From: PWPR01 sp046542315
GTDB lineage: Bacteria > Bacillota > UBA994 > PWPR01
Direction of reading: 5' to 3'
Assembly: GCA_046542315.1 (NCBI GenBank)
Contig: JBKHBO010000031.1
Coordinates: forward strand, 1 to 21,248
Length of the DNA stretch: 21,248 nt
A program made the translations under genes and the position numbers. Numbering within the stretch: position 1 is the first letter of the stretch; every line of letters begins with the position of its first letter. The notes beneath the pieces are model-generated. The model was not told where the DNA came from, ran no database searches, and worked only from the letters and a program-made list of their open reading frames with translations. Shown here one piece after another: positions 8,217-15,059 of this stretch.

Positions 8217-8245
8217 TATATAATACACTATATTCCAAGAGACAA
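8217..8245 (-). promoter_or_regulatory. Predicted promoter of the ABC exporter operon
   Basis: On the minus strand a -35 TTGTCT (8240-8245) and a -10 TATATA (8217-8222) are 17 bp apart, placing transcription start about 25 bp before the TTG start. The remaining gap to the terminator at 8342 is AT-rich and shows nothing else. Confidence 0.45.
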
Positions 8246-8341
8246 TTTAATTTTTTTGCATATTTCTGGAACAATTAATTAACTTTTTTAGTCCTATTTT
8301 TAGATAATCAATAGACAATTACAACTAATCCTCTATTACTT

Positions 8342-8379
8342 AAAGAAGCAACCCTGAATAAGCTCGGGGTTGCTTCTTT
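8342..8379 (-). terminator. Intrinsic terminator after the serine hydrolase pair
   Basis: A perfect 13-bp stem pairs 8342-8354 with 8367-8379 (AAAGAAGCAACCC and its complement) around a 12-nt loop. It lies just past the stop codon at 8396. The U-run is better on the plus strand, but only minus-strand genes flank it, so it most likely ends the hydrolase transcript. Confidence 0.75.
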
Positions 8380-8395
8380 AATTTTTATCTATAAT

Positions 8396-9808
8396 TTATC
8401 TTTTCAAATCAGAGCCATCTTCTAACTTTCTTATGATTCTACTGGCAGCCCCGATTGCCCATGCTTTTCCTTTTTCATCACGATAGAAAGGCATTTCTAA
8501 AATAGTTTCTCCAAATTTTATAATACCTAAATTGGGTTCCACTATTTTGATTTCTGCTTCCTCTTCATTTTTATACTTTACAAAAAGTCTAGCTTCTATT
8601 TCAATCTCTGCACCCTCTTCTGAGGCATATTTGCCCTCAAAATCAAGGTATTGTCTAATGTCTTCTTTCTGATTTCGATATTCTCTTCTCTTAGTTTCTA
8701 GTGGCAAGCTCAAAGCTGCATTTACAGCTGATAGCCAAATGTCTCCTACAGATACTCCAGTTCTATTGCAAAGGACTACTACTGCCAAATTAGTTTCTGG
8801 GATAAAGCCAAAGTGTGAAGACACTCCTTTAAAACTTCCTCCATGAGAAACTAAAGTGAGACCGTTATAGTTCTCTTGCACATTTAAGCCACATGCATAT
8901 TTATTATATGACTTATAATCCACATCAGTATCTAACATATCTGACAAAGACTTTTCTGAGAGTAGTCTTTTATTTTTTAATTCTCCTCCATTAGCATACA
9001 TCTGTGCATACTTTATTAAATCATTTGCAGTAGTCTTTATCCAACCAACAGCATCAAAAGGAGGCGCTTCTTGCCAATTATTTGATGTCTTAACTTCTCC
9101 ATCTTTTTTATAATAAAGAGTAGTTACATCATCAAATTTTTTCAACTCACTAGCATCAAATAAGCTTCTATTCATATCTAAAGGATTAAATATATTCTCC
9201 TTTACATAATCAGCGAAAGTTATTCCTGTAATTTTTTCAATTATTCCGCCTAAAAGACCATAGCTATCATTTGAATAGCTAATGTATTCTCCTGGTTTAC
9301 CAAGCATTTCATATTCTGCAACATTGCTTAAAAAGTCAACAAACTCTTCTATAGAATCTACTGTATAATCTTTTGTAAATCTTGATCTATCCTCTTCTGG
9401 ATCAGCCTCAGTGTTATTAACAATAGAATATCCTAAAGATTCCATCGGAGGAAATCCTGCTGTATGATTCAATAAGTGTTTTACTTTAATATCAGATGGA
9501 TCATATTCCCCTGGTAAATTAAAGTCTGGAAAAAACTTAGTAAGAGAATCTTCATAGCTAATTTTTTCTTGCTCTATTAATTGAGCAATGGCTAATGAAG
9601 CAAACGATTTACTCACTGAAGCTACTCCTAAGATAGTATTAGGAGTCATTCCTTTTTTCATCTCTTTATTTCTATAGCCAAACCCTTCAGAATAAAGAAC
9701 ATCTTCTTTATGGGCAATAGCAATTGATATGCCTGGGATATCCTCTTTTTCCATTTTTTCAACCAGGTACTTCTCAAACTCTTCTATTCTGTCTTTATTT
9801 AATTTCAT
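8396..9808 (-). CDS. Serine hydrolase, beta-lactamase fold (class C/CubicO-like), copy 2
   Basis: A 470-residue serine hydrolase of the beta-lactamase/penicillin-binding-protein superfamily, which includes esterases and D-amino-acid peptidases. Catalytic motifs are intact: SVSK with nucleophile S64 and K67, YSN (Y178-N180) and HGG (322-324) in place of KTG. HLLNHTAGFPP (111-121) is also typical. A C-terminal domain of about 90 residues after position 380 resembles the lipocalin-like tails of Pab87-like peptidases, though I cannot confirm it. No signal peptide or membrane segment is present, so it should be cytoplasmic, which argues against true beta-lactamase activity. It is a close paralogue of the upstream gene, 36 bp away, and shares its operon. 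Substrate unknown. Confidence 0.9.
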   Translation of the reverse strand: MKLNKDRIEEFEKYLVEKMEKEDIPGISIAIAHKEDVLYSEGFGYRNKEMKKGMTPNTILGVASVSKSFASLAIAQLIEQEKISYEDSLTKFFPDFNLPGEYDPSDIKVKHLLNHTAGFPPMESLGYSIVNNTEADPEEDRSRFTKDYTVDSIEEFVDFLSNVAEYEMLGKPGEYISYSNDSYGLLGGIIEKITGITFADYVKENIFNPLDMNRSLFDASELKKFDDVTTLYYKKDGEVKTSNNWQEAPPFDAVGWIKTTANDLIKYAQMYANGGELKNKRLLSEKSLSDMLDTDVDYKSYNKYACGLNVQENYNGLTLVSHGGSFKGVSSHFGFIPETNLAVVVLCNRTGVSVGDIWLSAVNAALSLPLETKRREYRNQKEDIRQYLDFEGKYASEEGAEIEIEARLFVKYKNEEEAEIKIVEPNLGIIKFGETILEMPFYRDEKGKAWAIGAASRIIRKLEDGSDLKR

Positions 9809-9844
9809 ACTTTTTATCCCCTTCTTAATTAACTAGCTGCTAGT

Positions 9845-11236
9845 TTACTCCTTTTTTAAGATCACTCTTCCTCCATACCCAATGGCCCAAGGCGTTCCTT
9901 TTCTTTTTAGGAAACTTATCTCCCTAACTCTATCGTTTACATTTATTACTCCTAATAATGAGTCTACCATTTTAATGTCATATTTCTTCCCATTCATCTT
10001 GGCACAAATATTTTCTTGATCAATACTAATCTCTACTTTAGCTCCTTCTAAAGAGACGTACTCTCCTTCAAAAGGCGAAAGTTGTTCTTTGGACCAATCA
10101 TGCTCATTATATTCTCTTCTTTTTAAATCTAAAGGCAAACTTAAAGCTGTATTAACAGCAGCTAGCCATATATTGCTTACAGCTACTCCACTTAAATTGC
10201 AAAGAACTACTACTGAAAGGTTAGCTTCAGGAATGAATCCAAAGTGGGATGATACTCCTTTAAGGCTACCACCATGTTCTACTAAGCTAAGGCCCTGATA
10301 GTCTTCTGTCACACTTAAACCAAATCCATAATTACTATATGAAGTATATTTTGCCTCTCCTAAAATCATTTCTTGAATCAACTCTTTAGAGATAATTCTT
10401 TCTCCAAATAATTGACCTCCATTAGCATACATTTGAGCATATTTTATTAAATCGTTTACACTTGATCTAATCCAGCCACATGCTAAGTAAGGAGGGGCTT
10501 CTTGCCAATTCCTTGATGGTATTATTTGATCATCTTTTTCATAATATAGAGTAGTTACATTATCAAATTGACTTAATTTATCACCATCAAAAAAACTTCT
10601 GTTCATTTTCAAAGGTTGAAATACATTTTCTTTGATATATTTTTGATAAGATAATCCACTAACTTTTTCGACTATTCCTCCTAAAAGCCCATAACTATCG
10701 TTAGAATAACTTAAAATTTCACCAGGCTTTCCTAACATTTCATATTTGGCTAAACTCATGAATTCAGCTAATTGTGCTATTGTATCAATTGTATAGTCTT
10801 CAGTAAATTTTGACCTATCTTCACCCTCATCAGGTACTGTATTTTTAACTATTGAATAGCCTAATGATTCTAAAGGAGGAAATCCTGCTGTGTGGTTAAG
10901 TAAATGTTTAACCTTTATTTTTGAAGGATTATATCCATCTGGTAATTTAAAATTTTTATAATACTTTGTTAAGGGATCTTCAAAACTCATTTTTCCCTGC
11001 ATTACTAGCTGTGCTATTGCCAAAGCAGCAAAAGACTTACTTATAGAAGCTATGCCCAGAATTGTATCTGCACTCATTTCTCTTTTATTTTCCATGTCTC
11101 TATAGCCAAAACCTTTAGAATACAAGATCTTTTCTTTATGCGCTATGGCAAGAGAGATCCCTGGAATATTATGCTTATCCATCATTTCAAATAAGAATTT
11201 TTCAAAGCTTTCTACTCTTTCATCATTTAGCTTCAT
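9845..11236 (-). CDS. Serine hydrolase, beta-lactamase fold (class C/CubicO-like), copy 1
   Basis: A 463-residue paralogue of the gene immediately downstream, alike from the first residues (MKLN, then VES-FEKFL) to the C-terminal domain. Motifs are SISK (S64, K67), YSN (Y177-N179) and HGG (near 321-323). It also lacks a signal peptide. ATG 11236 has AAGGAGG eight bases upstream. The pair probably arose by tandem duplication. The cores are very similar, while the C-terminal 80 residues have diverged most, suggesting that the tails set substrate or partner preference. A cytoplasmic peptidase, amidase or esterase role is the most that can be said. Confidence 0.9.
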   Translation of the reverse strand: MKLNDERVESFEKFLFEMMDKHNIPGISLAIAHKEKILYSKGFGYRDMENKREMSADTILGIASISKSFAALAIAQLVMQGKMSFEDPLTKYYKNFKLPDGYNPSKIKVKHLLNHTAGFPPLESLGYSIVKNTVPDEGEDRSKFTEDYTIDTIAQLAEFMSLAKYEMLGKPGEILSYSNDSYGLLGGIVEKVSGLSYQKYIKENVFQPLKMNRSFFDGDKLSQFDNVTTLYYEKDDQIIPSRNWQEAPPYLACGWIRSSVNDLIKYAQMYANGGQLFGERIISKELIQEMILGEAKYTSYSNYGFGLSVTEDYQGLSLVEHGGSLKGVSSHFGFIPEANLSVVVLCNLSGVAVSNIWLAAVNTALSLPLDLKRREYNEHDWSKEQLSPFEGEYVSLEGAKVEISIDQENICAKMNGKKYDIKMVDSLLGVINVNDRVREISFLKRKGTPWAIGYGGRVILKKE

Positions 11237-11303
11237 ACAAAATGCCTCCTTATGGGTAATGTATATAAATTTCTATTAATATATGTTAATCCCTTTTTTA
11301 AAA

Positions 11304-11330
11304 GGAAAAATAGCCATTTTCATGGCTATT
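11304..11330 (-). terminator. Intrinsic terminator of the DUF1292 gene
   Basis: AATAGCCAT (11309-11317) and ATGGCTATT (11322-11330) form a 9-bp stem with a TTTC/GAAA tetraloop. On the minus strand it is followed by TTTTTCCTTTT. It lies eight bases beyond the stop codon at 11339. Confidence 0.8.
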
Positions 11331-11338
11331 AATAATCT

Positions 11339-11713
11339 CTACTTATGCTCTTCACAGTCACAATCTTCGTCATCGCAATCGCAATCTTCATCTTCGCAAT
11401 CACAGTCAGAATCATGATCATGATCATGGTCTTCATCTACTCCTAAAAGCTCATGAAACTCATCTGCTGCTTTAGTAAACTCTTCTTGGTCTTCTATATT
11501 AGATAACTCTAGTTCTCCATCTTCAAGTTCTACATAGCTATATAAATACACATCTTCACTATCAACGGGTAATAAAGCTATATAGTCTTTACCATCTAGG
11601 TCATAAGTTAATAATACATGACAATCTAGTTCACTATCATCTTCTAGAGTAATAGTGATCATCTCTTCTAATTCTTCCGTCTCTTCAAAATCTAAATCTT
11701 TTTCTTCATTCAT
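11339..11713 (-). CDS. DUF1292 family protein with metal-binding-like tail
   Basis: A 124-residue, very acidic cytoplasmic protein. Residues 18-90 match the DUF1292 (YrzB-like) pattern: ITITLEDDSELDC, then GKDYIALLPVD and a conserved EEF-AADEF end. The function of that family is unknown. The C-terminal 32 residues (93-124) are unusual: an HDHDHD run and six cysteines in DCDC/EDCDCDDEDCDC repeats, which look able to bind metal ions. ATG 11713 is chosen because AAGGAGG is eight bases upstream; a TTG six bases earlier would be too close. In Firmicutes DUF1292 genes often lie near yrvK/yrrL or mnmA-type genes; here it stands alone. An extended -10 promoter precedes it. Confidence 0.87.
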   Translation of the reverse strand: MNEEKDLDFEETEELEEMITITLEDDSELDCHVLLTYDLDGKDYIALLPVDSEDVYLYSYVELEDGELELSNIEDQEEFTKAADEFHELLGVDEDHDHDHDSDCDCEDEDCDCDDEDCDCEEHK

Positions 11714-11738
11714 TAGCAATACCTCCTTGCTAGAACTT

Positions 11739-11747
11739 ATTATAGCA
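11739..11747 (-). promoter_or_regulatory. Extended -10 promoter of the DUF1292 gene
   Basis: On the minus strand TGC-TATAAT reads from 11747 to 11739, a perfect -10 with the TGn extension. No clear -35 is seen, which extended -10 promoters tolerate. Confidence 0.5.
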
Positions 11748-11805
11748 TATTAATTACAAAAGTAGTATAAAAATGTTGTGCTGTCTTGCTTTTTTAACTG
11801 AGTTT

Positions 11806-11832
11806 AATTTGATATGATAGTAATATCAAATT
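11806..11832. promoter_or_regulatory. Perfect 10-bp inverted repeat in front of the flavodoxin gene (candidate operator)
   Basis: AATTTGATAT (11806-11815) and ATATCAAATT (11823-11832) are exact inverted arms separated by seven bases. They overlap a possible -10 (TATGAT, 11813-11818) and end directly before the ribosome binding site. Spacing and symmetry fit a dimeric repressor operator better than a terminator, since no T-run follows. Confidence 0.5.
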
Positions 11833-11851
11833 AGGAAAGGAACTAACATAA

Positions 11852-12310
11852 ATGCTTGGTAATAAAAACATTTTAGTGTCTTACTATACAAGAACAAATA
11901 ATACTGAAAAGGTAGCTAACAAACTTTCCAAAAAACTCAAAGCTGATATAGACCAAATATTTGATATAAATGACTATTCGGGGATAATTGGATTTATCAA
12001 AGCTGGATATTCAGCATATACTAAAAGAACAACCAATATTAACACAAATCAAGACCCCAGTGATTATGATTTAGTCATTATCTGTTCACCTGTTTGGTCA
12101 GGCACAATACCACCAGCTATTAGAACTTATTGTCAAGAATTTGATATTCCTCAATCAGCATGGCTACTTACTTGTGGTAATCCTAATACAACAGTTAAAA
12201 ATCTTCCTTTAACAACAAATAGTGTTAGAACCATTTACAAAATGGATGCTCTTAAAATTAAAGATGACAATTTTGAGGATGAACTTAAAGAATTCTTAGC
12301 TATGATGTAA
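11852..12310 (+). CDS. Flavodoxin-like FMN protein
   Basis: A 152-residue flavodoxin-fold protein predicted to carry FMN and pass electrons or reduce quinones. The phosphate-binding loop is SYYTRTNNTEKVA (10-22), matching the family S/T-x-T-x-N-T pattern. The segment YDLVIICSPVWSGTIPPAIRTY (72-93) is the second FMN loop, with the PVW-G pattern common in WrbA/flavodoxin relatives. Length is normal for a short-chain flavodoxin. ATG 11852 follows AGGAAAGGA by about ten bases. It is a single-gene unit convergent with the small gene of the SOS operon: the two stop codons are one base apart, with no terminator between. The inverted repeat over its promoter suggests control by a redox or drug-responsive repressor, which is inference. 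Confidence 0.88.
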   Translation: MLGNKNILVSYYTRTNNTEKVANKLSKKLKADIDQIFDINDYSGIIGFIKAGYSAYTKRTTNINTNQDPSDYDLVIICSPVWSGTIPPAIRTYCQEFDIPQSAWLLTCGNPNTTVKNLPLTTNSVRTIYKMDALKIKDDNFEDELKEFLAMM

Positions 12311-12311
12311 T

Positions 12312-12572
12312 TTAAAACTTAAATAAATACCATAAACATGTGTTTAACTCATATTTTAGCTCTATTATTCTATGTCTATCGTTATATGTAATCTCGCAGC
12401 GATAGACATACATTTTATTTCCAGCTAACTTTTCTTCATTAACTTCAATAATTCTATCTATCTTCATTACAATTTGCTCTTCTTTGCTTTGTATTTTAAA
12501 TTTTATAGGTTGCGGGATCCCCTTAATAGGGCAATGGGCTATGACTTCTATTGGTTTTGAAACTACTTTCAA
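12312..12572 (-). CDS. Small conserved-looking protein encoded with the Y-family polymerase
   Basis: An 86-residue soluble protein directly downstream of the polymerase gene, 18 bp after its stop. It begins LKVVSKPIEVIAHCPIKG and has beta-rich character, with KFKIQ, KIDRIIEVNEEKLAGN, YVYRCEITY and RIIELKYEL segments and an LWYLFKF end. I recall small proteins with an AH-P-G-P-P and VDRILEV--EKLAG pattern next to DinB-type genes in clostridia, but their function is not known to me. The start is TTG 12572: AGGAG (12582-12586) sits nine bases upstream, whereas an earlier in-frame TTG at 12581 touches it. It shares the LexA-controlled transcript, so a role in translesion synthesis or polymerase control is plausible but unproven. 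Confidence 0.75.
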   Translation of the reverse strand: MKVVSKPIEVIAHCPIKGIPQPIKFKIQSKEEQIVMKIDRIIEVNEEKLAGNKMYVYRCEITYNDRHRIIELKYELNTCLWYLFKF

Positions 12573-12590
12573 CTCTATCAACTCCTAAAT

Positions 12591-13835
12591 TTATAAAATA
12601 CTAGTCATCATTTTGTAATCCTCTTCACCTACCCCTCCCATTATAGGAGACATTCCACTATTAATAAAAACTCCTCTTTGTAAAACCCTATCTCCATATT
12701 GGTTTCTTAGTTCATCAACAGCTTTATCTAAATTTTGCATTTTTTCTTTTTCTTTAGCACCAAAAATAATGCGTTGATTCAAATGCTTAGGTTTAAGCCC
12801 TGACAATCTTACTCTTAAATGACGAATAGGCTCTCCTTGCCAAGCTTGGTCAAACAGTTTACACGTTTGGTCATAAATTTCATTAGTTACATCTGTAGCT
12901 GCTCTTAAAGTGCATTGATGAGAATAACGAATTAATGAGCTGGTTTTAATAGAAACTGAAACAACACTTGCTACATGGTTGCTTTTTCTAAGTCGCATAG
13001 CAACTTTTTCAACTAAAGATAATAACACCATATGTGCCTCACTTCTTTCAGTGACATCATATGAAATAGTAGTTCCATTGCCCACTCCTTTATAGGGAAG
13101 ATAATCATCACTGTGGACAGAAGTATTATCTAAGCCATTAGCATATCGCCACACTAGTTCACCATGACTTTTTAAATGAGCTCTTAATAAATCCTTATTC
13201 GTGTTTGCTAAGTCTCCAATCGTAATAATACCCATTTTCAATAACTTTCTAGTTGTTGCATTCCCCACCATATACAAGTCACTCACAGGGAGGGGCCACA
13301 TTTTACTTGATATTTCATCTTTAAAAAGAGTGTGTACTTTGTCTGGTTTTTGAAAATCAGACGCCATCTTTGCAAGCAACTTATTACTAGAAACACCTAT
13401 ATTGACTGTAAACCCAAGTTCTTTTTTGACTTTTTCTCTTAAATTGTTTGCCGCTGCTTTCGGTGAAGACCATTTGTGCTGACTGGGAGTGAAATCTAAA
13501 AAACACTCATCTACAGAAAACCTTTGCACTTTTGGAGAATATTCTAGCAAAATATTATATAAAGCATTACTAGCTTTCATATATAATGAGTATCTAGGAG
13601 GAATAGTTACTAATTTAGGACACTTCCTTCTAGCCTGAACTAAAGGCTCTCCTGTTCTGACTCCAAATTCTTTTGCTGGAATAGATTTAGCTAATACTAT
13701 ACCATGCCTATTTTTTTCATTTCCTCCCACAGCTGAAGGGATCTCTCTTAAATCTATTTTTGCCCCATGTTGTAAGCGATAAACTGCTTCCCAACTCAAA
13801 TAAGCTGAATTTACATCTATATGGAATACAATCAT
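12591..13835 (-). CDS. dinB: Y-family DNA polymerase (DinB/UmuC-like, Pol IV)
   Basis: A 414-residue translesion DNA polymerase, the error-prone repair enzyme of the SOS response. The catalytic carboxylates are present: D7 in HIDVNSAYLSW and D109/E110 in RFSVDECFLDF. Y12 sits at the steric-gate position that excludes ribonucleotides. Fingers and palm motifs (AVGGNEKNRHGIVLAKS, NIGVSSNKLLAKMASDFQKPD) are followed by a helix-hairpin-helix thumb (VGNATTRKLLKMGIITIGDLA) and a little-finger domain from about 240. No canonical C-terminal clamp-binding QLxLF peptide is visible. ATG 13835 has AGAGGTG seven bases upstream. A LexA box with TATAAT lies just upstream, so DNA damage should induce it with the following small gene. 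Confidence 0.93.
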   Translation of the reverse strand: MIVFHIDVNSAYLSWEAVYRLQHGAKIDLREIPSAVGGNEKNRHGIVLAKSIPAKEFGVRTGEPLVQARRKCPKLVTIPPRYSLYMKASNALYNILLEYSPKVQRFSVDECFLDFTPSQHKWSSPKAAANNLREKVKKELGFTVNIGVSSNKLLAKMASDFQKPDKVHTLFKDEISSKMWPLPVSDLYMVGNATTRKLLKMGIITIGDLANTNKDLLRAHLKSHGELVWRYANGLDNTSVHSDDYLPYKGVGNGTTISYDVTERSEAHMVLLSLVEKVAMRLRKSNHVASVVSVSIKTSSLIRYSHQCTLRAATDVTNEIYDQTCKLFDQAWQGEPIRHLRVRLSGLKPKHLNQRIIFGAKEKEKMQNLDKAVDELRNQYGDRVLQRGVFINSGMSPIMGGVGEEDYKMMTSIL

Positions 13836-13856
13836 CTTCGCTCACCTCTTAATAGT

Positions 13857-13891
13857 ATTATACTACAAACATATGTTTGCTTGTCTAGTGT
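13857..13891 (-). promoter_or_regulatory. Polymerase promoter with LexA (SOS) box
   Basis: On the minus strand the -10 TATAAT is at 13857-13862. A -35-like TAGACA lies 19 bp upstream (13882-13887). Between them is CAAACATATGTTTG (13866-13879), which departs from the consensus CGAACRNRYGTTYG only at position two and is identical to the integrase box at the other 13 positions. Confidence 0.85.
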
Positions 13892-13910
13892 TTTTGTAAA
13901 ATTTTTAAAA

Positions 13911-13937
13911 TAAAAAAGAAGACACTATGGCCTTCTT
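13911..13937 (-). terminator. Short terminator after the 41-residue membrane peptide gene
   Basis: AAGAAG (13916-13921) pairs with CTTCTT (13932-13937), plus one wobble pair, around a loop of about nine bases. On the minus strand it is followed by a run of T residues and TATTTT. The stem is short, so efficiency is uncertain. Confidence 0.5.
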
Positions 13938-14014
13938 CAAAAGTGCTTTATTTACATATTCAATAATTTATTAAAAAAGTGACCTTACCATTTAATACAA
14001 ATCAATAAAAAATC

Positions 14015-14140
14015 TCACTTATCTAATCCATCTATCTTATCACTTAATCTTTGTACTTCCTTTTTAAGAGAACTTATTTGTGAAATAGCTGATAGCGCAA
14101 ACACAAATGCTATGGGGGCTAAATAACTCATATATTCCAT
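14015..14140 (-). CDS. Small membrane protein, 41 residues
   Basis: A short gene encoding one hydrophobic segment (SYLAPIAFVFALSAI, residues 5-19) followed by a charged heptad-like helix (SSLKKEVQRLSDKIDGLDK). It looks like a single-pass membrane peptide with a small cytoplasmic coiled coil. Its reality is supported by a strong GGAGG about nine bases before the ATG, a plausible promoter upstream (TTGACA, 16 bp, TAGATT) and a terminator downstream. Many Firmicutes encode similar short peptides of unknown role. It stands between the SOS operon and the FmdB/GrpB pair but has its own signals, so no link to either is implied. The 170 bp after it hold only the terminator and the polymerase promoter. 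Confidence 0.7.
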   Translation of the reverse strand: MEYMSYLAPIAFVFALSAISQISSLKKEVQRLSDKIDGLDK

Positions 14141-14162
14141 CTTACAACCTCCAATTTAAATG

Positions 14163-14190
14163 AATCTATTAATTTTTTACCTCTTGTCAA
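14163..14190 (-). promoter_or_regulatory. Predicted promoter of the 41-residue membrane peptide
   Basis: A perfect -35 TTGACA (14185-14190, minus strand) is followed after 16 bp by TAGATT (14163-14168), four of six matches to TATAAT. Just upstream a 7-bp hairpin with a 3-nt loop (14192-14208) lies after the FmdB stop codon and may slow read-through, though it has no U-run. Confidence 0.45.
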
Positions 14191-14219
14191 TATAAGCAAA
14201 CTGCTTATCTAGAAAACGC

Positions 14220-14402
14220 TCAACCTCCGCCAGAGCTATTACTATTAGTGTTTGAATTGACATTTAAACCAACTCTTTTATATACTCTTTCTAAGTTAGA
14301 GCTATCACAAACTTCACATTTTAATTTTTCTAAATCACTATATTTACACAAAATGTCGAATTCGTATCCACAGTCTTTGCACTTTAAACTATAGTTAGGC
14401 AT
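14220..14402 (-). CDS. FmdB-type zinc-ribbon protein
   Basis: A 60-residue protein with the N-terminal zinc ribbon of the FmdB/CxxC_CxxC_SSSS family. PNYSLKCKDCGYEFD gives C8 and C11, and KCEVCDSSNLERVYKR gives C29 and C32. The C-terminal tail is Asn/Ser/Gly-rich (NSNTNSNSSGGG), as is usual in the family. The four cysteines would bind one zinc ion. Despite old links to formamidase regulation, the role of these proteins is unclear. Its ATG lies inside the end of the GrpB-like gene (8-bp overlap) with AGGAGGG upstream, so the two are translated from one message. Confidence 0.88.
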   Translation of the reverse strand: MPNYSLKCKDCGYEFDILCKYSDLEKLKCEVCDSSNLERVYKRVGLNVNSNTNSNSSGGG

Positions 14403-14928
14403 GATATCCCTCCTTTTTCGCTCTATTTATTATTTGTAGTATAAATTCTGCCTTACTTTCAGTATATTCAGTTCTAGATATACCCTTTTTAAATAAGTTA
14501 TATTTTAAATCTTGGTACTCTTTCATTATATCATCATTATTTCTCAGATAATCTCTAAAAATTATATGATTTTGCCAATTGATTTCATGAATCTTCTCAA
14601 AATGAATATGATGAGTGCCTCTATCATTATCATACTTTGCAAAAAGCTCTCTACCAGGGACTCCATTAATGCCTTTATATACATAAAGTTTAGTATTTTC
14701 TAGAGGCCTTATACAATGTTTAACATCCTCAAGATTATTAACCCCTACAGCTATATCAATGACAGGCTTTGCAGCAAGTCCAACTATAGATGTACTACCT
14801 ACATGTTGAATATCAACTACGAAATCGCCCACAAGATTTAGTAAATTTTGTTTTTCTTTTGCAAATAACTCTGCCCATAAGGGATTATATTCTACCAGTT
14901 TCAACTCGCCTTTAACTAAACCTAACAT
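14395..14928 (-). CDS. GrpB family protein (nucleotidyltransferase-like fold)
   Basis: A 177-residue member of the GrpB/UPF0157 family, which shares the nucleotidyltransferase fold. The signature HVGSTSIVGLAAKPVIDI (42-59) holds the GS motif and D58, part of the acidic metal-binding site; GTHHIHF near 109-115 is also typical. Some relatives are fused to dephospho-CoA kinases, and the activity of stand-alone forms is unknown. Length fits the family. ATG 14928 follows AAGGGGGC. A clear promoter precedes it, and the FmdB-like gene overlaps its 3' end. Cytoplasmic. Confidence 0.88.
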   Translation of the reverse strand: MLGLVKGELKLVEYNPLWAELFAKEKQNLLNLVGDFVVDIQHVGSTSIVGLAAKPVIDIAVGVNNLEDVKHCIRPLENTKLYVYKGINGVPGRELFAKYDNDRGTHHIHFEKIHEINWQNHIIFRDYLRNNDDIMKEYQDLKYNLFKKGISRTEYTESKAEFILQIINRAKKEGYHA

Positions 14929-14960
14929 ATAAAAGCCCCCTTTAAATTAATGGACTACTT

Positions 14961-14989
14961 ATTATAGTTCTATTTTCGATTGTAATCAA
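14961..14989 (-). promoter_or_regulatory. Promoter of the GrpB-FmdB operon
   Basis: Minus-strand -35 TTGATT (14984-14989) and perfect -10 TATAAT (14961-14966) are 17 bp apart. It is divergent from the ArsR promoter, whose -35 begins seven bases beyond. Confidence 0.65.
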
Positions 14990-14995
14990 GATTTA

Positions 14996-15045
14996 TTGAC
15001 AGGTAAATATTAAATTGCTAAACTAAGCGTAGCCAATTAACTACG
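14996..15045 (+). promoter_or_regulatory. Promoter and possible operator of the ArsR-type regulator
   Basis: A perfect -35 TTGACA (14996-15001) is followed after 17 bp by TAAACT (15019-15024). Immediately downstream CGTAG (15028-15032) and CTACG (15041-15045) form an inverted repeat with eight bases between. This is the place where an autoregulating repressor would bind. The operator role is inferred. Confidence 0.6.
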
Positions 15046-15059
15046 AAAGAGTGAATGTA

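Noticed and set aside
10089..10298. Plus-strand open frame of 69 codons inside a serine hydrolase gene
   Set aside because: Antisense to the conserved HGG region; no start signals.
8396..11236. The serine hydrolases as antibiotic-resistance beta-lactamases
   Set aside because: The fold is shared, but no signal peptide is present and the HGG motif with a C-terminal extension fits CubicO/Pab87-like esterases or peptidases better.
11341..11440. Short-unit DNA repetition suggesting a microsatellite or CRISPR-like array
   Set aside because: Units are short and irregular and encode the Asp/Cys/His tail of the DUF1292 protein in frame; no spacers.
14192..14208. 7-bp hairpin after the FmdB-like gene as a terminator
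   Set aside because: There is no U-run after it on the minus strand, and TTGACA of the next promoter follows at once; not listed as a separate terminator.
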